Source: CAWJTV01 sp963845695
Lineage (GTDB): Bacteria; Planctomycetota; Planctomycetia; Isosphaerales; Isosphaeraceae
Assembly (NCBI GenBank): GCA_963845695.1
Contig: CAWJTQ010000011.1
Coordinates: 186,001 to 250,000, forward strand
Length of the DNA: 64,000 nt
Reading direction: 5' to 3'
Part shown: positions 61,038-64,000 of the stretch, piece by piece
Layout: each line of letters opens with the position of its first letter
How positions within the stretch are numbered: position 1 is the stretch's first letter
The notes under the pieces: model-generated
Database searches by the model: none
The model's input: only the letters and a program-made list of their open reading frames with translations
What the model was told of the DNA's origin: nothing
Made by a program: the position numbers and the translations under genes

Positions 61038-62115
61038 TTACTCCGCAAAGGTAACGAATGTCGAGGGGACGTGAATCTGGAATCCGCCCTGACCTGTGGG
61101 TAAGAGCAGGGTCAAGTCCAGCTCAAATTGCGCGGCCGCCGATTCGAGCACGAGGACGTCGCGATAGGTTTCCTTGGAATTCATTCCCCGTTCCTCGTCC
61201 TGAGGGGCTGTCCCGGGGACGAGATGGAGATAGGCCAGATTCTGATTGCGGATGACGGTATTCTTGCTGGGCTTCGACCAGTAGCGATAGGGTCTGCGAA
61301 TTAAGCCGAGATTCGTGACCCGCACGGTAATGAACAAGTAGTTCTGGGTGCTCGCGGCATCGAAACGCCTGTGTTCGGCCGACTCGACGCACACCTCCCA
61401 ATCGTTGACGGTTGCGGGTGTTCCGGCGACGGTGTTGACGAGCTTCGCGGGCGTGGGCAAAGCCGCGGGCTCGACGTCTTTGGGTCCCACCGCGTTCGCC
61501 GCCTTTTTCTTGTCGTCCGCGGCCTTCTGAGCCAGGGCCATTTTCTTTCGGTAGTTCTCGGCCGTATCGCCGACGCTTTGGATGTACTTGATCCCGTAAA
61601 CGAACGCCCAGAAGCCGCCATATCCCGCTCCGGCCAGCACAAAGAGCAGGAAGACGGCCATGTATTGTCGGGAGGTGCCGAACCGTGCCTGGTGCTTCCC
61701 GCCGATGAGCTTGAGCTTTGAGCGTTCGGAAGCGGGTACCAGGTTCTCGGCAATTTCGGACGACCGGCTGAGGATGGAATTGGTCACGGCGTTGTACCGG
61801 CCCGGGGCGTCGTCATCGTCGGGGACTGACCTCGACGCGCGGCCATCCTCCCCCAGAAGTTCCCTCAGTGGTCGCTCGGCTACGGCCTGACGCGGTCGAC
61901 CGGCCGTCGGGGGGCGTTCGTCGGGCTCCAGGAGTTCCTCCAGCGGTATGGTCTCGGTGACCGCATCGCGGTCGGCGTTCGACGGGTCCGCCTCCCGCGG
62001 GGTTGAACGGGAACTTCTCCCGGCATCGGGTACAGGTGATCTTCGCCCCCGGCGGAATCGCTTTGGTCGTTTTTGCAGCGTTCCCGCAATGCGGGCATTG
62101 CAAGATCGTCGGCAT
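61038..62115 (-). CDS. Zinc-ribbon membrane protein with C-terminal beta domain (one frameshift)
   Basis: Start MPTILQCPHCGNAAKTTKAI at 62115. CPHCG and CTRCREKF make a zinc ribbon (MJ0042-like). A frame change near 62000 leads into an acidic linker (ETIPLEELLEPDERPP), one membrane helix (MAVFLLFVLAGAGYGGFWAF), and a C-terminal DUF4352-like beta domain (NYLFITVRVTNLGLIRRPYR, AAQFELDLTLLLPTGQGGFQ). The extracellular domain fold is plausible from the strand pattern; ligand unknown. Confidence 0.72.
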
Positions 62116-62470
62116 CGTGGAGACCCTTGTGGAGACCAACCTTTCACGGAATTACGGGCGAACTGTGTCTGACGTTGACATTCTACGAGTGGTTCAGGAA
62201 TCCCGCAGAAAAACCCTGTGAGAACCGAATCACCAACTGAGGTTCCGTCGAGGATCTGGACAGACACACGCGATCGCCGGACCATCACGGTGAGCGCCGA
62301 ACTCGGCGGTGTGGGGTTTCCGGGAGCGGCTAACCAAGGGGTTACCTCAGCCCATGAGCCAGGCGTTTCAGGTCTCGAGGAGATGCATCCGGCTGAAACC
62401 CCCTCATTCATGATATTGGTGCGTCTGAGCGAATTCAAGAGAGTCTGATGAGGGACGTGGAAATCGTGCC
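62116..62470. other. Intergenic, nothing recognised
   Basis: About 355 bases upstream of the zinc-ribbon gene, leading into the second copy of the long repeat. No gene supported. Confidence 0.4.
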
Positions 62471-63030
62471 CCGAGAATTGTGGCACAAATTGGCACTCGG
62501 TGACCACTTTTGGCCGCGGCTCCCTCTCCGATCCCCATGGCCCGAAGCGATTTCGGGCCGAGTCCCGAAATCGCGGGGACGGGCCCAGTCGCGGGCGGCA
62601 CAGCCCCGTTGCTCGTCGCTTGGGTTTCCGGTCGGTGACGGTCGCACATGGTCCATATTATATAGGATACCTCAGGTTTGAGAATTCGTTAATGCACCTA
62701 TCGCGGATTCCGGGGCGATTGGCTCCCGAACTCTGGACCACAGAGGGAGATGAGAAAATCCAAAAATTCGGAAAGGTGGGCCACTCGAATGACCGATTTG
62801 GCCCGAACCGAAGGGGAAGAGGCGCGGGTCGGATCGTCTCAGAGCTTGTGAAAGAATCGGATTGCAGATTCCGAATTCCAAATTCCAGAATCATAAACCC
62901 TTGGCGGATCCGGCCTAACATTCATTTGGAATCTTGAATTCGTTACTGGGAATCCATTCGTTCACAGCCTCTCACTCCCCAGGTTTCCCGCACCCGCCGC
63001 GCTGAGATCGGTGGTGGTTGACGAAGCGTC
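62471..63030. repeat. Long dispersed intergenic repeat, copy 2
   Basis: Matches 19924-20349 along its length, with the same words in the same order, but carries about 140 extra bases near 62838-62975 (AT-rich, gcagattccgaattccaaat). Small frames inside it are not conserved between copies. Confidence 0.85.
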
Positions 63031-63278
63031 TCAGAAAAAACGCCCGGTGGAAGTTCCCCCAACGGGACTTCCCCGGGCGATGTCCAGACCACTCGAAGCG
63101 TCAGAAACCAACCACGTCTGGGTGCGGGCGAACGCGGACCACTGGCGAGACCCGCACCGAACCACACAGCGCCACACCGCACCACGCCGGACGCGATCCT
63201 TTCGATCGCGTCTGGTATGGCGATCCTTCAGACGAACCGCCAATCGCGCAAGAACCGATGGTCACCGACCCGACAGGG

Positions 63279-64000
63279 TCACTGATTCGTGAAGGCGTCC
63301 TGCGAGAGCGGCATCTGCTTGCAGTAGAGCGGCAGCCGGCTGCCGGCCGGCGTGATCAGCTTCGAGTAGACGGTGCCATCCATCGTGTTGGTCTGGAAGC
63401 GGACGGCTCCGTCGCAGAACATCATGTTGCAACCGCCGGGGTGGCCGCTGTTGGAGAACGGGTACGAGCCCTCGATCGTCAGGCCGGCTTGCTGGGCGAA
63501 GTTGATGTTCTCGAAGGTGCCGACCTTGTTCGCGAAGGCCCAGCCCGCTCCGTCGAGGTCGCCCGAGACGGTACCGGCGCCGGACATGACGCTGGCCGGG
63601 GCGAGTGTGCCCCCGATGCAGGAATAGCTGCCCGAGGCGCAGACCGCGGACGAGCCGATGAACATGCTCAGCGTCGGCTGGGGCGCGGCCCAGTTCCCTT
63701 CCAGGAGGCCGGTGAACGCGCTGGGCGTGGCGACGCCGGTCAGGGTGTTCTCGCTGACCAGGAGCGTGCTGCTGGCACCGTCGGCGAGGCTGGTCAGGGT
63801 CGAGGTCACGTTCCAGGGGATCTTGATCTGCACGCCCTGCGGGAACGTCGAATTCAGGAACATCACGCCGAGCTTCTGGCAGACGCCCATGGTGCTGAGA
63901 TAATTCCCAGGCGAGCTTCCCGGCGCCCAGGTCATGATCTGGGGGGTCTGGCCGCCGTCGATCTGCGAACCAACCAGGCTGTAGGGGATGGCGTGCCAGA
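63279..64000 (-). CDS. DUF1559 domain protein, C-terminal part (N-terminus beyond the window)
   Basis: The frame is open to the right edge, reading WHAIPYSLVGSQIDGG, then MTWAPGSSPGNYLSTMGVCQ, SLADGASSTLLVSENTLTGV, GYPFSNSGHPGGCNMMFCDG and AVRFQTNTMDGTVYSKLITP. SGHPGG.N..F.DG.V.F...T is the end of the DUF1559 fold and LITP..G is the conserved C-terminal motif. A secreted pseudopilin-like protein of the family expanded in planctomycetes. Confidence 0.85.
   Translation of the reverse strand, partial: WHAIPYSLVGSQIDGGQTPQIMTWAPGSSPGNYLSTMGVCQKLGVMFLNSTFPQGVQIKIPWNVTSTLTSLADGASSTLLVSENTLTGVATPSAFTGLLEGNWAAPQPTLSMFIGSSAVCASGSYSCIGGTLAPASVMSGAGTVSGDLDGAGWAFANKVGTFENINFAQQAGLTIEGSYPFSNSGHPGGCNMMFCDGAVRFQTNTMDGTVYSKLITPAGSRLPLYCKQMPLSQDAFTNQ

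Overview
The window looks like part of a planctomycete chromosome (Isosphaeraceae/Gemmataceae type). The evidence is high GC, two DUF1559 proteins, a DUF1583 protein, Ser/Thr kinases fused to FG-GAP or WD40 repeats, a GFTLVE prepilin, zinc-ribbon membrane proteins, and many hairpin repeats between genes. Single-base frameshifts are very common, both in ordinary-looking genes and in the mobile region. I therefore treat most of them as either indel errors in the sequence or recent decay, and give one span per gene.

Layout. 0-3.4 kb (minus): a type III CRISPR effector operon, cas10 (GGDD, no HD domain) > Csm3-like RAMP > Csx10-like RAMP, joined by ATGA overlaps and running off the left edge; no array is visible. 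3.9-4.2 kb: a tmRNA/tRNA-like 3' end with a terminator. 4.2-19.3 kb (minus): a giant kinase with FG-GAP repeats, a DUF1559 fusion, a methyltransferase, an aminotransferase, a conserved unknown and a J-domain-like zinc-ribbon protein. 19.3-21.5 kb: long dispersed intergenic repeats and a MITE-like element.

21.5-39.6 kb is an accessory island: broken restriction and transposase genes, a DUF499 remnant, a TrlF-like SMC ATPase coupled to a phosphotransferase, an XRE regulator, and a complete multi-ubiquitin operon (Ubl > E2 > JAB > E1). It continues with a RepB-type primase, an HNH pair, a helical-repeat gene broken by an antisense group II intron, and an IS1634-type fragment. 40-42.4 kb: a ParA gene coupled to a Schlafen/AlbA-like regulator. 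42.8-52.8 kb: small planctomycete proteins, an orphan group II intron 3' end, DUF1583, PI-PLC and sigma-factor fragments, an intact WD40 kinase and a hydrolase.

The most interesting locus is 53.1-57.5 kb (minus). A Ro60/TROVE-vWA protein, a 75-residue ubiquitin-like protein, an E1-like ThiF enzyme and an unrecognised ~287-residue protein share a locus with a series of ~126-139 nt RNA modules. One module (56894-57019) folds as a circularly permuted tRNA closed by a long terminal stem, which is the architecture of bacterial Y RNAs (YrlA). Modules with the same terminal motifs lie in front of the Ubl, the TROVE and the unknown gene. I infer a Ro ribonucleoprotein linked to ubiquitin-like conjugation.

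57.6-64 kb: a pseudopilin, two zinc-ribbon membrane proteins, a second copy of the long intergenic repeat and the C-terminal part of another DUF1559 protein.
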